The notes under the pieces were generated by a model. It was not told the origin of the DNA. It worked only from the letters and a program-made list of their open reading frames with translations, and did not search any database. A stretch of DNA of 64,000 nt from Anthonomus grandis grandis (lineage: Eukaryota; Arthropoda; Insecta; Coleoptera; Curculionidae), in contig NC_065551.1 of assembly GCF_022605725.1 (NCBI RefSeq), positions 14,508,001-14,572,000 on the forward strand, given 5' to 3'. Shown here in pieces: positions 43,881-54,639 of this stretch (position 1 is the stretch's first letter; each line of letters opens with the position of its first letter). The translations under genes and the position numbers were made by a program.

Positions 43881-44360
43881 AAACTTTGTGCATCGTTGAT
43901 GTCATCAGTCTTTAATAACTGAAATGTTGTGTTTTTTCCCTGTTTAGATGTCGTTTCGAAGATAAGATTGTAGTACTTCAAAATGTATGATATCGTTTTA
44001 TGTACAAATTAAGAAAATATGACGATGTTTTGGACAAAATAAATGAGTTAAAACTGCTGAAAATATCAAATAGAGTAAATTAGACATTTTAATATTAATT
44101 ATGAAGGTTATTGGATCAGCTAAAAGTAGGTGTAGGTGCTGTGTATAGTCTAGCAAAATGTAGATGAGTTTTATAATACTAATTATTTTTATATTTCATA
44201 AATTTTGAGAATAAACGAATGATCGTTCTGATAGCTTAATCCAGTTTCAAGTTCTCAAATTACCAACCAAAACCTCCTAAATTAGCGTCCTTATCCCTTA
44301 CTATAGTGCTACCAAACTGTCTCTGAAAAAATTACATAACACTATATCTATATTTTCCAG

Positions 44361-44593
44361 CAATAATGCCAGGAATGCCTCCGATCAACCATATAACCAG
44401 AGGCTGTCAGGCTTTAAGATATGGTGCCACGTGCGAAGATATTTTCCAGCAGCTGAGAAGAAGAAACGAGATCTTACCTGGACAACACACCTGCACCACC
44501 TGTAGTACCGATCTGTGTAACACTGGAAACCGTGCTCTTGGTGGAGGAGCTCTTTTGATTCTTTTAGGGTTACTATGTAGAAGGATGATTTAA
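44361..44593 (+). CDS. Ly6-2 exon 3
   Basis: 233-nt last exon after tatattttccag, phase 1, ending TAA. It encodes HITRGCQALRYGATCEDI, then QHTCTTCSTDLCNTG, the C-terminal Ly6 signature, and a hydrophobic tail (GGGALLILLGLLC) typical of a GPI-anchor signal. A close paralogue of this exon is in Ly6-4 (shared EQLRRR / QQLRRR and CSTCS/CTTCS blocks). The only plus-strand exon 2 in phase upstream is 35089-35226. Assignment to the same gene is inferred. Confidence 0.8.
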
Positions 44594-45325
44594 GGTTAAT
44601 TAAAAATCCGCATTGGGTGTTTACGTACAAAGGGCAATCAGTGTTGAGGATTATAGAGAAGAATTTGCCTCATTTTAAAAAGTTTTTATTTTTTTAATGT
44701 AGTTTTAATCTTTTTAGATGTTATTAGTTTTTACTTCTGTTGACCATTTTTTATTAAATACAATTGATTTAAGTTATAACGTTTTTTATTTTAAGAAATT
44801 ACATATATTCATACATATAAAACCTAATAAGACAAAGGCATTCCAGGAATGTTACAAACGAGTATACACTCGAAATATCTATAACGAATATTCTGGGAAG
44901 CTCAAAGACATACTTGAAACCTACTACTCAAATTTAAAAAATTAAATAAAATAAAATTAAAAATTCTTAGGCATTAAAAATGAACACACTATTCCCAATT
45001 AAATTGAGTGTATTCTGAAAATTCTGTATCTAGTTTCTAGTATATATTTTTTTAAATTCAGCATTAAAATCAGCTTTTTGTAACCAAACCCTAGAAAATC
45101 AGCTTAAGTGACTGGCTTCAAAAGTAGTCCACTTTAACGGATATAATGCTTCTATTTTTATAAACATTTAAATCTATAAACATAACAATCTATTAATTAA
45201 CTTCAAGTGGTAAACCAATTTTGCTTATTCATAGGAAAGCACTTTCTAAAAATATACATTTTTATAGATAACAAAAAATAGCACAGATTAAGGTTATTAT
45301 CAAAAAACTGTTAAAATCTTTTATC
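44594..45325. other. 3' flank of Ly6-2 and intergenic DNA
   Basis: AT-rich. AATAAA words at about 44945-44955 could be the poly(A) signal of Ly6-2. The open frame 44718-44945 has no recognised domain. It separates convergent genes Ly6-2 (+) and Ly6-4 (-). Confidence 0.45.
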
Positions 45326-45744
45326 TTAATAGTACAACAAACTGACAATAAAAGCAACAAGAATAACCACAAAAGACTGTCCAACGATTGATCCAGAATT
45401 ACACAAGTTTCTATCAGAACACGTGGAGCACTCCAAAAGTTGATCTCTGCCATTTCTGAAGAAGCTGTACCTCCTCCTGAGCTGCTCGCAAATGTCGTAG
45501 GGTTTGCAGGAGCGGTGCACCCAAGTCATACCATCATCTGCAAAATACCCAAATATGAGTGTGACGTTGCAATTGCATGTGAAGTTTTTTGACTTACGAT
45601 TGACGACGTATTTAGCACACACTTGTTCTCCCCTTTGGCACACGGATTTCCGATGGTTCTCGTAAAAGTTGAATCGTTCGCAGTCATTTATTGGGTTGGT
45701 GATGCCGATGTGACTGCTGCATGTGAAGCATTCTAGGGACGAAC
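45326..45744 (-). CDS. Ly6/uPAR-domain protein 4, exons 2 and 3
   Basis: Exon 2 is 45744-45598 (after tattttag, before gtaagt) and exon 3 is 45537-45326 (after tattttgcag, ending TAA); both are phase 1. The 60-bp intron has no stop in frame, so a read-through frame exists, but the splice sites are good. Exon 2 has SSLECFTCSSHIG, INDC, SVCQRGEQVCAKY. Exon 3 has HRSCKPYDICEQLRRR and LECSTCSDRNLCNSG, then a hydrophobic tail (SFVVILVAFIVSLLYY), consistent with GPI anchoring. The signal-peptide exon must lie at higher coordinates and was not found; the transposons at 45958-50135 probably lie in that intron. Confidence 0.85.
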
Positions 45745-45957
45745 CTAAAATAGTAAAAGTTTTGTTGACAAAATAAGAAAAATTACTTTAAATAAAATTG
45801 ACGTTTTTTCTTATACCTTTTATGCTAATTTAGTGATTTTTGTAATTTAAGTATTGTACAGGATACTCTACAGATATTTTTTAAATAAAAAAGGTGATCG
45901 CGGGATGAAAACTAAATTCGCGAAAAGAAATTTGGTTTTATGAAGCTTCTACTATAT

Positions 45958-47112
45958 ACCGGGTATACCATAAATAATGGTTAATAATTTAACAAGAGAT
46001 TTCTTCAAAAAAAAATGAGGTTAAGCTAAATTTTCCTAGTTCGAGAGTCAAAGACAACTAAGATATAGGGTGATAAATGAGGGCACTACCAACAACACTT
46101 TGATTACTATACTTCTCTAAAAAATATCGCTACGATTTACCCTTCTTGAGATATTTGCATTTAAAGTTTTCAATGCGCTCAAGATAAAATTTTATTTTTC
46201 CATTTCAGGTTAAAATATTTATGAAGTAGAATAAGATGAATTATTATAAATGTCATTGTCATTGTCACTCATTTAGTATCGTTATATATTACCTTTTATT
46301 GCCTTAGTTCTATTAGTTATTGTTATTTATTGTTACTTATTGCGTATGATGTTAAAATCGAAGACTTGGCTTGCACGAAATCCAGACTTTAACCCGTTAG
46401 ATTTTTGCATTGCACATGAAATTAATGGTAAAAATATTAACGGCTGCTAAGTCATTTCGAAATGAGCAGTTATTTTTTAAAATTCGGCGATCTTTCAGTA
46501 AAGAAATGTATTGAGACAAATGGTCACAAGCCATGTAAAGTCCAGTGCAACGATATATTAGAATGGTCACCCGTCAAAACACCAGCATTTTACTTCTCAA
46601 ACAATGTAAATAGAAGGTGGATGACATTGTTTGGCAGGTGGAATGCTGGTGTTTTGACGGGTGACCATTCTAATATATCGTTGCACTGGACTTTAGCTTA
46701 TTTACTAACAAATATTTTTTTTTTAAATTATCTTTTGTAGATATTTTATTATTCATTCGAAGTGTAATGAAGCAATTTAAATAGTTTATGAATGTTATTT
46801 TTTTTGAGTCCATTAAAAAACTTTGAATGTAAATATTTCGAAAAGAGTTAATTGTAGCGAACTTTTATAGTAGATGTTGCTTAAGCCAAACTGTTTGTAC
46901 AATGCATATTTTAAACAAAAAATTAAATTATTTTAAGCATAAAAAGTTACAAAGTTTTTAAAAAAATCAAAATGTTGCTAGTGGCGTCCTGTACGACATA
47001 ATTTTAAATTTATTAAGATTTAGCATATAAAAAAACTATTGTCCAAACTTTGTTAAAAACGAAGAATAAATGCTAGATTTATGCTAAATTACCATTATTT
47101 ATGGGACATTCG
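45958..47112. mobile_element. Inverted-repeat element with mariner remnant
   Basis: The ends pair: ccataaataatggttaataa at about 45968 and its complement aaattaccattatttatgg at about 47086-47105. Inside, near 46362-46430, the plus-strand translation ARNPDFNPLDFC resembles the third-Asp block of mariner transposases. A perfect foldback occupies 46536-46695. The rest is AT-rich. The open frame 46462-46740 spans the foldback and is not considered a gene. Confidence 0.55.
46536..46695. repeat. Perfect 54-bp inverted repeat, 52-bp spacer
   Basis: Left arm 46536-46589 opens taaagtccagtgcaacgata; right arm 46642-46695 is its exact reverse complement. A smaller nested inverted pair (caaacaatgt / acattgtttg) lies in the spacer. 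Confidence 0.93.
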
Positions 47113-47429
47113 TAGAAAAAACGTCTCTAAGAAATAATTCCATACATGAACTATGTGTGTCAGGTCTAATACTTTCTGAACTAGAAGCAATTTTGCCTGC
47201 ATAGGTAACTATATTTTTTAGTTTTCTAAAGAGTACTTAATAGGTTTCCTAGGAAATAACTTTATCTATAAACGATTTTTGTGGATCTAATACTTTTTGA
47301 GCAATAACCATTTTTACGTCCAATGCTTACCAGAATTGAGAGTTTTTTGTTTATATTTAAACCTTCGGACTTTAAATTGTTCCTGAACTGAATCAATTAA
47401 AGCAGTTTTAATTTTTAAGTAACGCGAAA

Positions 47430-50135
47430 CTAAATGAAGCTTACACGGCAAAAACGATGAAAGTCAATTTTTACAGTAAAAGACAATATTAATACCAAAA
47501 AACTGCGCGTGAAAAGTAGAATCGAATGGCCAGGGCTGCTTGGCAATATCGCTGAAAGTCTAAAAGTTATTCACGAAACAAATAACCTTATCCACGACAA
47601 AAACGCTGAAAGTCGATGCAAAACACAGCAAAAACGTTGTAGGTGCTTTTGGGCGGTCGCTAAACAACACGACGATTAAAAAGATCAGTTCCCGCATACA
47701 CGTACACGGGTCCGGTTCAAGTCTGTGCTTGTTGTGTTTATGTTTATCTACATAATATAAGTAGTGTCTTTTTTAAAATTTTGTGATGGAGAAAAAGGCA
47801 GAGACTGTAAATCGTGAAAGCAGTGATGAAAATACTATGCAGAACTTAAACGTGGGATCTAAGAAGAGAAAAAAAATTGGAAGAATATGTGATGTTATGA
47901 AAAAATTAAGGTTCACACGAAATAGGGCCAGACTGTAAGTGCTTCAGGTATAAATGCTTTCAAAATATTGGACTTTTGGAAAGAAATACCATTATTAAGG
48001 AATTTAATAGCATGTCAAGCAGAGATGAGCAGAACAGTTACTTAACTGGTCTTATATCCATGATTTCCATAAAGAACCGTAGGCCAAGAAAAAATGAAAA
48101 TGATGCCAAAATTCACGATAAAGCATATTTTTATTAAGTAAGAGTTCAGCGACAGGTTGATAACCGTAGTAGCTGTATTGAAGTGCCCGTTTGCATGAAG
48201 GGTTTTGTTTCATTACATGGAATTGACAATTCAGGAGTCCCTAAAGAAAACTGGTAAGGCGCCTAAAGATATGAGAGGTAAATATAAACACGTACATTGT
48301 GCAAAGCCTTCGACCACATCTGCGGCCGTAAAATATCATATTTGCTCCTTCAGGTGCAGGCAGAGCCACTACAGTCGAAAAAAATCTACAGTCGTATATT
48401 TACCAGACACTCTAACAATAAGAAAAATGTACAATATGTATAAGGCTTTAAACCTTCCTGATGTTTCATATGAATTTTATCGCAAAGTTTTTAATAATGA
48501 GTTCAATATCAAATCTGGATATCCACGCAGTGATACCTGCAGTATTTGCGATAAATATACTGCAGAAAAAACAGCATTATTGAAGATTAAAAACGACACA
48601 ACCACGTCAGAAATAGATGCGAAAATACTTCAAGAACTTAAAAAAAAGGAAATAGAACATGAACTGCATTTGCGAAAGGCCGAAATGTTCTATGATCGTA
48701 AAAAAGAAGGAAGAAAGAAAAGTATGAAGAGTAAAGAGTTCGAAGCAATAGTGATGGATTTACAAAAAAACCTCCCTATACCAAACATTACAACCAACGA
48801 TGTATATTATAAACGACAACTTACTTTCTGTTCGTTTAATATTCACGTGCTGTCTACTGCCAACTCCTATTTTTATTGTTACCCCGAAAATATCGCAGCT
48901 AAGGGATCAGAGGAAGTTATTTGATTATTGCATCATTTTATATTTTCGCAGTTAGACTCCAGTGTAAGGGATTTAGTAATATTTTGCGACTCATGTGGAG
49001 GTCAAAATAAAAATTATAATCTTTTTAAATTCATTCATTACGTAGTTATTTCCACACGAAGACTTGACAGCATAAAAATGATTTTTCCAATAAGAGGCCA
49101 TTCTTATTTGGAGTGTGACAGGAATATGGGACTCATTAACCAGCGGACCAAAGCTGAAACTGCTGAAGATTGGTTGGATGAATTTAGGACAGCCCGCACA
49201 AAACCTAGCCCATCTAAAGTCATAGAAGTAGATCAGTCCTTAATTCGCCAATAAACTCAATTTCTTTCGCCGAGTTTTAAAACAAAATGACCATTTGCTG
49301 TCAGACCTATTCGCGAAATAGTGTGTGAAGTCATTCATCCTCAATATATTTCATTTAGAACAAACTACAATGGACCCTTCTAAACTTCTGTGATTCGTAC
49401 CATCGCTATTGTCCCAACTAATGATATAATTGATATAGCAGGAACCCAAGAATTTTTTTTTGTCTGACAGAAGTTATACAGGTAATACATTTATATTTAT
49501 ACCTACTAGCTTTTCTTGATTACTTTTTTTTCAGATTTGTTGCCAATTAGTCTGGAAAAGTGGAAAGACTTGCAACAACTGAAGCAGTTTTGTGGTGACG
49601 CTGCCAAACATTTTTTCGAGAGACTTGCTCACAAGGCAACAAGTAAAGGATTAAGAGTTAAGAAGCAAATGAAACGAAAAACTGTAGACAAAAAGTAAAA
49701 GCTGCGAAAAGATGCGCTAAGAAAAAATAAAATAGAAGAGATAATTCCTATTTTTATGACGTAAATTTCTTACTATTAATGTTTATTTGTATTTACCTTG
49801 TTGTAGTAATAGTTCGTAGTATTATCTACTTGACTTGTGGTGGTCAAAAAAATTGACATCCATCGTTTTTGTTATTTTTTTAATGACATACAACGTTTTT
49901 GTCATTTTTTTTTGTGTACTTTCGATCAAATGATAGAAAATAAAGAAAATAAAAAAAAAATAACAGTCTAAGAATAATTTTATCGTTTTCAATGATAAAT
50001 GGTAACCCGTTGATAAACATTTTGATTTAAAATTTGAATTATATGATTCCAAATTTAGTCTTTAAACTTTAAAATTCGTTTTCTGGCAAATAATATAAAA
50101 GTTACCTTCATCGTTTTTGCCGTGTAGGCTTCAAA
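47430..50135 (+). mobile_element. DNA transposon with ACACGGCAAAAACGATGAA ends and DUF7869-like transposase
   Basis: Inverted ends: left at 47443 (acacggcaaaaacgatgaaa) and right ending 50125 (ttcatcgtttttgccgtgt on the plus strand). Similarity extends a few bases outward (tgaagc(c/t)t). Subterminal copies of the same word occur inside both ends: about 47544, 47594-47616 and 47625-47640 on the left, and 49859-49873 and 49889-49903 on the right. The transposase relic occupies the middle. The element sits in a diverged repeat that continues at 46780-47430 and 50140-51530. No target duplication could be fixed. Confidence 0.72.
47786..49698 (+). pseudogene. DUF7869-like putative transposase (broken)
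   Basis: Coding pieces: 47786-47938 (basic N terminus, MEKKAETVNRESSDENT), about 47925-48135 (CKCFRYKCFQNIGLLER), 48205-48924, 48928-49254 and 49516-49698 (basic C terminus). The main part has a Cys/His-rich start, then YNMYKALNLPDVSYEFYRKV and YPRSDTCSICDKYT. It carries three candidate acidic residues of an RNase-H-like fold: VMDLQKNLPIP, IFCDSCGGQNKN and HSYLECDRNMG. The CxGQNKN and GHS(Y/F)LxCDR boxes are typical of a protein family frequent in insect repeats (I believe annotated as DUF7869). Only a single stop separates 48924 from 48928; an apparent frame change lies near 48190. Transposase role is inferred from the flanking inverted repeats. Confidence 0.7.
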
Positions 50136-50139
50136 TGTT

Positions 50140-53100
50140 ATAGTTTTTTCAGGACAACTAAAAACTTAGCAGGGTCCCTAAATAAAGTTATTTTCCAAAC
50201 AAAGTGCGTTTTTTAAGAAATAATGAGAAATATGAATAACTATTTTGGTTAGTCTAATATATTTGCTGAGTTGTGCCTGCTAAGAGCCAATGCCTAGCAA
50301 ATTTGAGGTTTGTGAAACAAATTAAATACTTAGTTTTTCTTTGAACCTATTTAAGTTAATTGTATAATTTTGTTACTGTATTGTAGACAACAATTTATAG
50401 ATTTATTTCTGTGTCTGTGTAGAAAATTTATCATTAAGTTAAAAATTGACTTAACTAGAATAATTTTGGTTACTTATTATTTTTTTGACAAAATTTTCTT
50501 GTTTTTTAACTTTAACTTGAATACTCGTAAGAGAAGCGTTTTCCAAGGAATAATTTTCCATATGAACGATTTTTGTAGGTGTAATATTTTCTGAGCTAGG
50601 GTCACCAAAATTAAAATTTAACGAATCTGTGGATCTAATATTTTTTAAGCTATAACTAGTTTTGCCTTCTAAGTGCCAATGTTTAGTAAAGTTGGAGGCT
50701 TTGGCTTTAAATTAAACACTTTACACTTTTTAATTATTCTTGGACATTTTCCATATAATTTCCAAGCTATTTAAGATATATTAATAGGTTTTTGTCAATA
50801 TTGTAATAAATTATCTGTAGATGAATTTTATGTGAAAAAGCTCAAAAAAGCAGCTTTTTTGAGCGGTTTGCACTGCGACTATCCAGATTAGCTGGAAGAC
50901 TTTTTCAGTGGAAGCTTCGACTTTTTGCAGGAATTCTGGTAAATTTGTTCTCTAAAAAATCTCAGGAAAAAATAGCGCTGCAGTCGAATAAGGACAATAG
51001 CACAATAAGGGTAAAAAAGTCTAGATTTAACTATCTTATGGCAATTTAATGAAGGCTTAATTGAACCTTTATTAACCAAAAGTTGCTAAATTTAAGAATA
51101 ACTTCAACTTAAGGAATCATTTGATATACGAACGATTTTTGTGGGTCTTATAGTTTCTGAGCTAGAACTACTTTTACCTATAAAGGACCAATGCCTACCC
51201 GAATTTGGATTTTTAAAATAAAGCTATCCAAACTATTTCAGACATTAATAAAAAATTTTACTGCAATATATAGAATAATCTGTAGATAAATTCAATGTGA
51301 AAAAGTTGATCTTATGTTGAAAATTGAATCAACTAAAATATTTTTGATTTGTAGGTAATCTTTAAACTAAATTTTATAGTTTATTTCAGAACAACTAAAT
51401 GAAGTTTTTTCTTAAAGAAAGGAAACCTTTTTTTAATCTTAGGTTGAATATTAAAAAGATTTTTAAGGACAACTAGAAACATCTCAGGTATCTAAATAAA
51501 GTTTTTCTCAAAGAAAGTAAGTTTTCTAAGGAAAACTTACAAATACATATAAAGATTCTGGTGGTCTTCCATCATTTTTTTAATACTAATAAAACTGGAG
51601 ATATCTAAACGCTCTGCAATGAATCTGTCACTCCTTGCGTCCTTATTTCTTGAACTATTAATGAAATTTGATCTTGTTTACCAATCAGCATCCTTCAAGT
51701 TGTTTGTTTTATCGGAGCATAGTCTTCATTGTTATTTCGATGCTGCACCAAATCAGTATTCCCAGATCATTTTCGTATAAGAAAAATAGTCGTAATATTA
51801 ATACTCTGGCTTATGGTCAAATTGGCAGAGGATTCTTTAGAAAGCTGTTGTAAACATATAGAAAAACATCTGCTTAAATGACTTGTTCTCTCGTTGTTTC
51901 AGGTGTTGTCCATATCATTTCAAGTTTACCATTTGAACCCAAACAGTAGATTTCTTATGCGTAGATAACTTCTTTATAGGAAAAATTATTTGGCTATATA
52001 CTTTACATCTTTTCATAGACTCAATTAAAATAGTTTCTCCCTCTTTTCCTTTGTTAGATAGCTTAACGACTCGACGAAAATACGATGGATTTTTCTATAT
52101 ACGATGGTAAGGTGGTGCATACTGGGGTACCCTAATGAAACCTCTAGGGTACCCTAATGAAAATTAAACAAAGCACGTTTCTTAAAAAATAGTCCCATAT
52201 ATGAGCAATCTTATGTGCTTTATACTCTAAATTAGAACCAGTTTTGACTAGAAAAAACCAGTGGTTACAAAACTTAAAGTCAAAAAATTAAAATATGAAA
52301 AGCACTACAGTTTATACATACAGTTACTATATTAGCAAAATTATTAGTGTAAACTGGACAAAAACCCAAAAATAGATTAAAAATAAAGTTAATTTCGTTA
52401 TTAATTTAGTATATTTTACCTAGTCTTATTAAACAGCCCACCAAAACCAAGCGAAAACTCAAAACCGTAATTTTTGCCATTTTTTGTCAACGTTTATTAT
52501 CTACATTAACCCAGTGACTGAAACCATTTGCGTGTAAATCGGTGCCAAATATTGGTGATTCAAGGTTTCCATAAAAAAATTTAGAAGTTTCTTAATATTT
52601 AACACTTTGTTTGTTTTTCCAACGTTATCGTATAACATTTAATTTATGTAAAGGATATATGAATAACGGAAGCTTAATCAGTTTAATCAAAATTTAAATA
52701 AATGAGTCATGTAAGTATTAAAATAATTAGGAGGAAAAACATTTTTGCTAATTACACTATGCAAATACAGAATGAGTCTCCAGGAATCGCATCGATCATC
52801 TATGGGAAAACTAAACTTTACTGTCAAATTAGCACACAAATAAACAAATAAAGTTGATGGGAGAAACTCGGCTAAAATATATTTAAGATGAAGAATATGA
52901 AAAATAGGTGTCAAAATCTAAATCCTTTTTGGCTTTAATATCTAAGCCATGACCTATATCTAAGCCAGGCCTTTTTTCATATATTTAAGTTTTCATGTCT
53001 ATTTACTTACTATTATTACTTTTTCCCAGGTAAATATGTATTGTCTTTTGTGGATTTTAAAACATTAGTATTTAGATTACAATGATATCTAATTGGCAGG

Positions 53101-53180
53101 TTATAGATTATTGTAACTATTCGCTTTTGTGAAACTTTGAGTGAGCCAATCGTATTCTAATAAACCGCTCCTCAGCCGTT
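50140..53180. repeat. Diverged AT-rich repeat family
   Basis: Units at about 47140-47330, 50540-50700, 51110-51220 and a fainter one near 52180-52260 share word order: gaacgatttttgtgggtct, then tttctgagctagaac, then ttttacc ... aatgccta. Small direct repeat gggtaccctaatgaaa occurs twice at 52125-52162. No gene is supported here. Confidence 0.5.
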
Positions 53181-53187
53181 ATACAAT

Positions 53188-53451
53188 ATGTTAACTGTGA
53201 CTGGACCAGTGCAAAATACTCAGTTTTTAGGTATTTTATTGGTCAAAGAGTTTTTAATTGGCAAAATAGGTATAATAGCGACCATAGTTTCTTATGCGAT
53301 GCTAATAGCGATTATAGTTCTCGATGTGTGTAAGTCCCATTTAAATGGCCGTCAAAAAATTCCCAAATATCTTGCGTTACGAAATGTATTTCCTTTTACA
53401 AGAAGAAAAGAAAAAAGTATGCATATGAAACAATGGTTCCAGAATATCTAA
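53188..53451 (+). CDS. Unrecognised 87-codon open frame with one membrane segment
   Basis: Begins MLTVTGPVQNTQFLGILLV. Residues about 30-48 (IIATIVSYAMLIAIIVLDV) are strongly hydrophobic and could span a membrane; the tail is basic. I recognise no family. It directly precedes a mariner relic. It may be a chance frame or an exon of an unknown gene. Confidence 0.2.
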   Translation: MLTVTGPVQNTQFLGILLVKEFLIGKIGIIATIVSYAMLIAIIVLDVCKSHLNGRQKIPKYLALRNVFPFTRRKEKSMHMKQWFQNI

Positions 53452-53469
53452 GAGATAACATTTTATTAA

Positions 53470-54460
53470 TATACAGTGCGGCTTTTAATTGCCCTCCACC
53501 CCTCTTATCTTTTGACTGCGTTTATATAAAAATTGAAACTTGGCACACATCATTAGCAAACTAAATATTCCTTTATGGTTTTTAGCTCACTTTGCAAAAC
53601 TATAGAGAGAATATTTTTGCTATTTTGTTCTGTGAAATCTTATTTGTACCTTGATTTAATCGAGAATCTTGATTCACGTCCCCTTGCTGAAAATCCACAA
53701 TAGTCTACTTTCACAGTTGGTGACACGTGTGATGTATCTTCTGCTACTGTGAAAAGGGTACTTAAAAAACATAAATTTCATCCGTATTTCATCGTAATTC
53801 AAATGGTTCATTAATTGACAGAAGATGATCCTAATCGAGCCTGCTTATGTAAAGAACATTTGTTTCAGTGACGTAAATTCCCACATATTTCGTGAAACAC
53901 ACACACATAATACGCAGAAAAAATAAATGTGTGGGCTGGCATATTAGGGAATCACATTGTTGGGTCTCTTTAGACCAAAATTTGACAGGGGAACTTTACT
54001 TAAACATGTTGGAAAATGCAGTAGAGCCACTGATCTTTAAGATTATTGAAGACCTTCCTCATGATTTAAGTTGGAAACAGTTTTTCAACAAGATGGGGCA
54101 CCGCCTCACTTTAGCAGAAATGTTGAATGTCAGAAATGTTGATAGAGTATATTTGACTAATACTTGTCGATAACTTACTGTTTGACTAAGCCTAATGATT
54201 GGTCGGCGAGGGCCTATCGAGTGGCCAGCTATGTCCCGATCTTACACCTCTGGACTTTTTGTATGGGGCTACTTGAAACAAAAAGTCTACGTCACCAAGC
54301 CAGAATCCAACTTCGATCTACGTCAAAGAATAATTGATGCATGTTGCAATATTGATGTTACCACTTTCCAAAATGTTCGTGAAGAATTCTCCAATAGATT
54401 ATTAAGCGGCCCTCACAAGATCAGTATTACTGACAGTATTCAATACTGACAGACTTTCGT
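53470..54460 (+). pseudogene. mariner-like transposase relic
   Basis: Starts with an acagtgcggc word like a mariner terminal repeat. The coding relic shows SSATVKRVLKKHKFHP (helix-turn-helix side, about 53740-53785), KNKCVGWHIRESHCWVSLDQ-type sequence (about 53920), IGRRGPIEWPA (about 54198-54230), WGYLKQKVYVTKPES and a decayed end. It is the same family as 29816-30481 but independently decayed. Frames change at least three times. Confidence 0.72.
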
Positions 54461-54639
54461 CAATCGTTTTTTCTCCTTCTCAAACGGTGAATATTTTTAT
54501 CATTTATCAGTCAAACATCAACGTCCTATTTACGCACTTCAAGCTCTTTTGTATAGTTTTTTTTGAAGCGCAACGGATAATAAATCAAAAGCTTGAATTG
54601 CTATTATTATATCGCAATGCACTGCAAGTTCTAAACTCA

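Noticed and set aside
46462..46740. 92-codon frame around 46.5 kb
   Set aside because: It reads through a perfect 54-bp inverted repeat and its second half is the antisense of the first.
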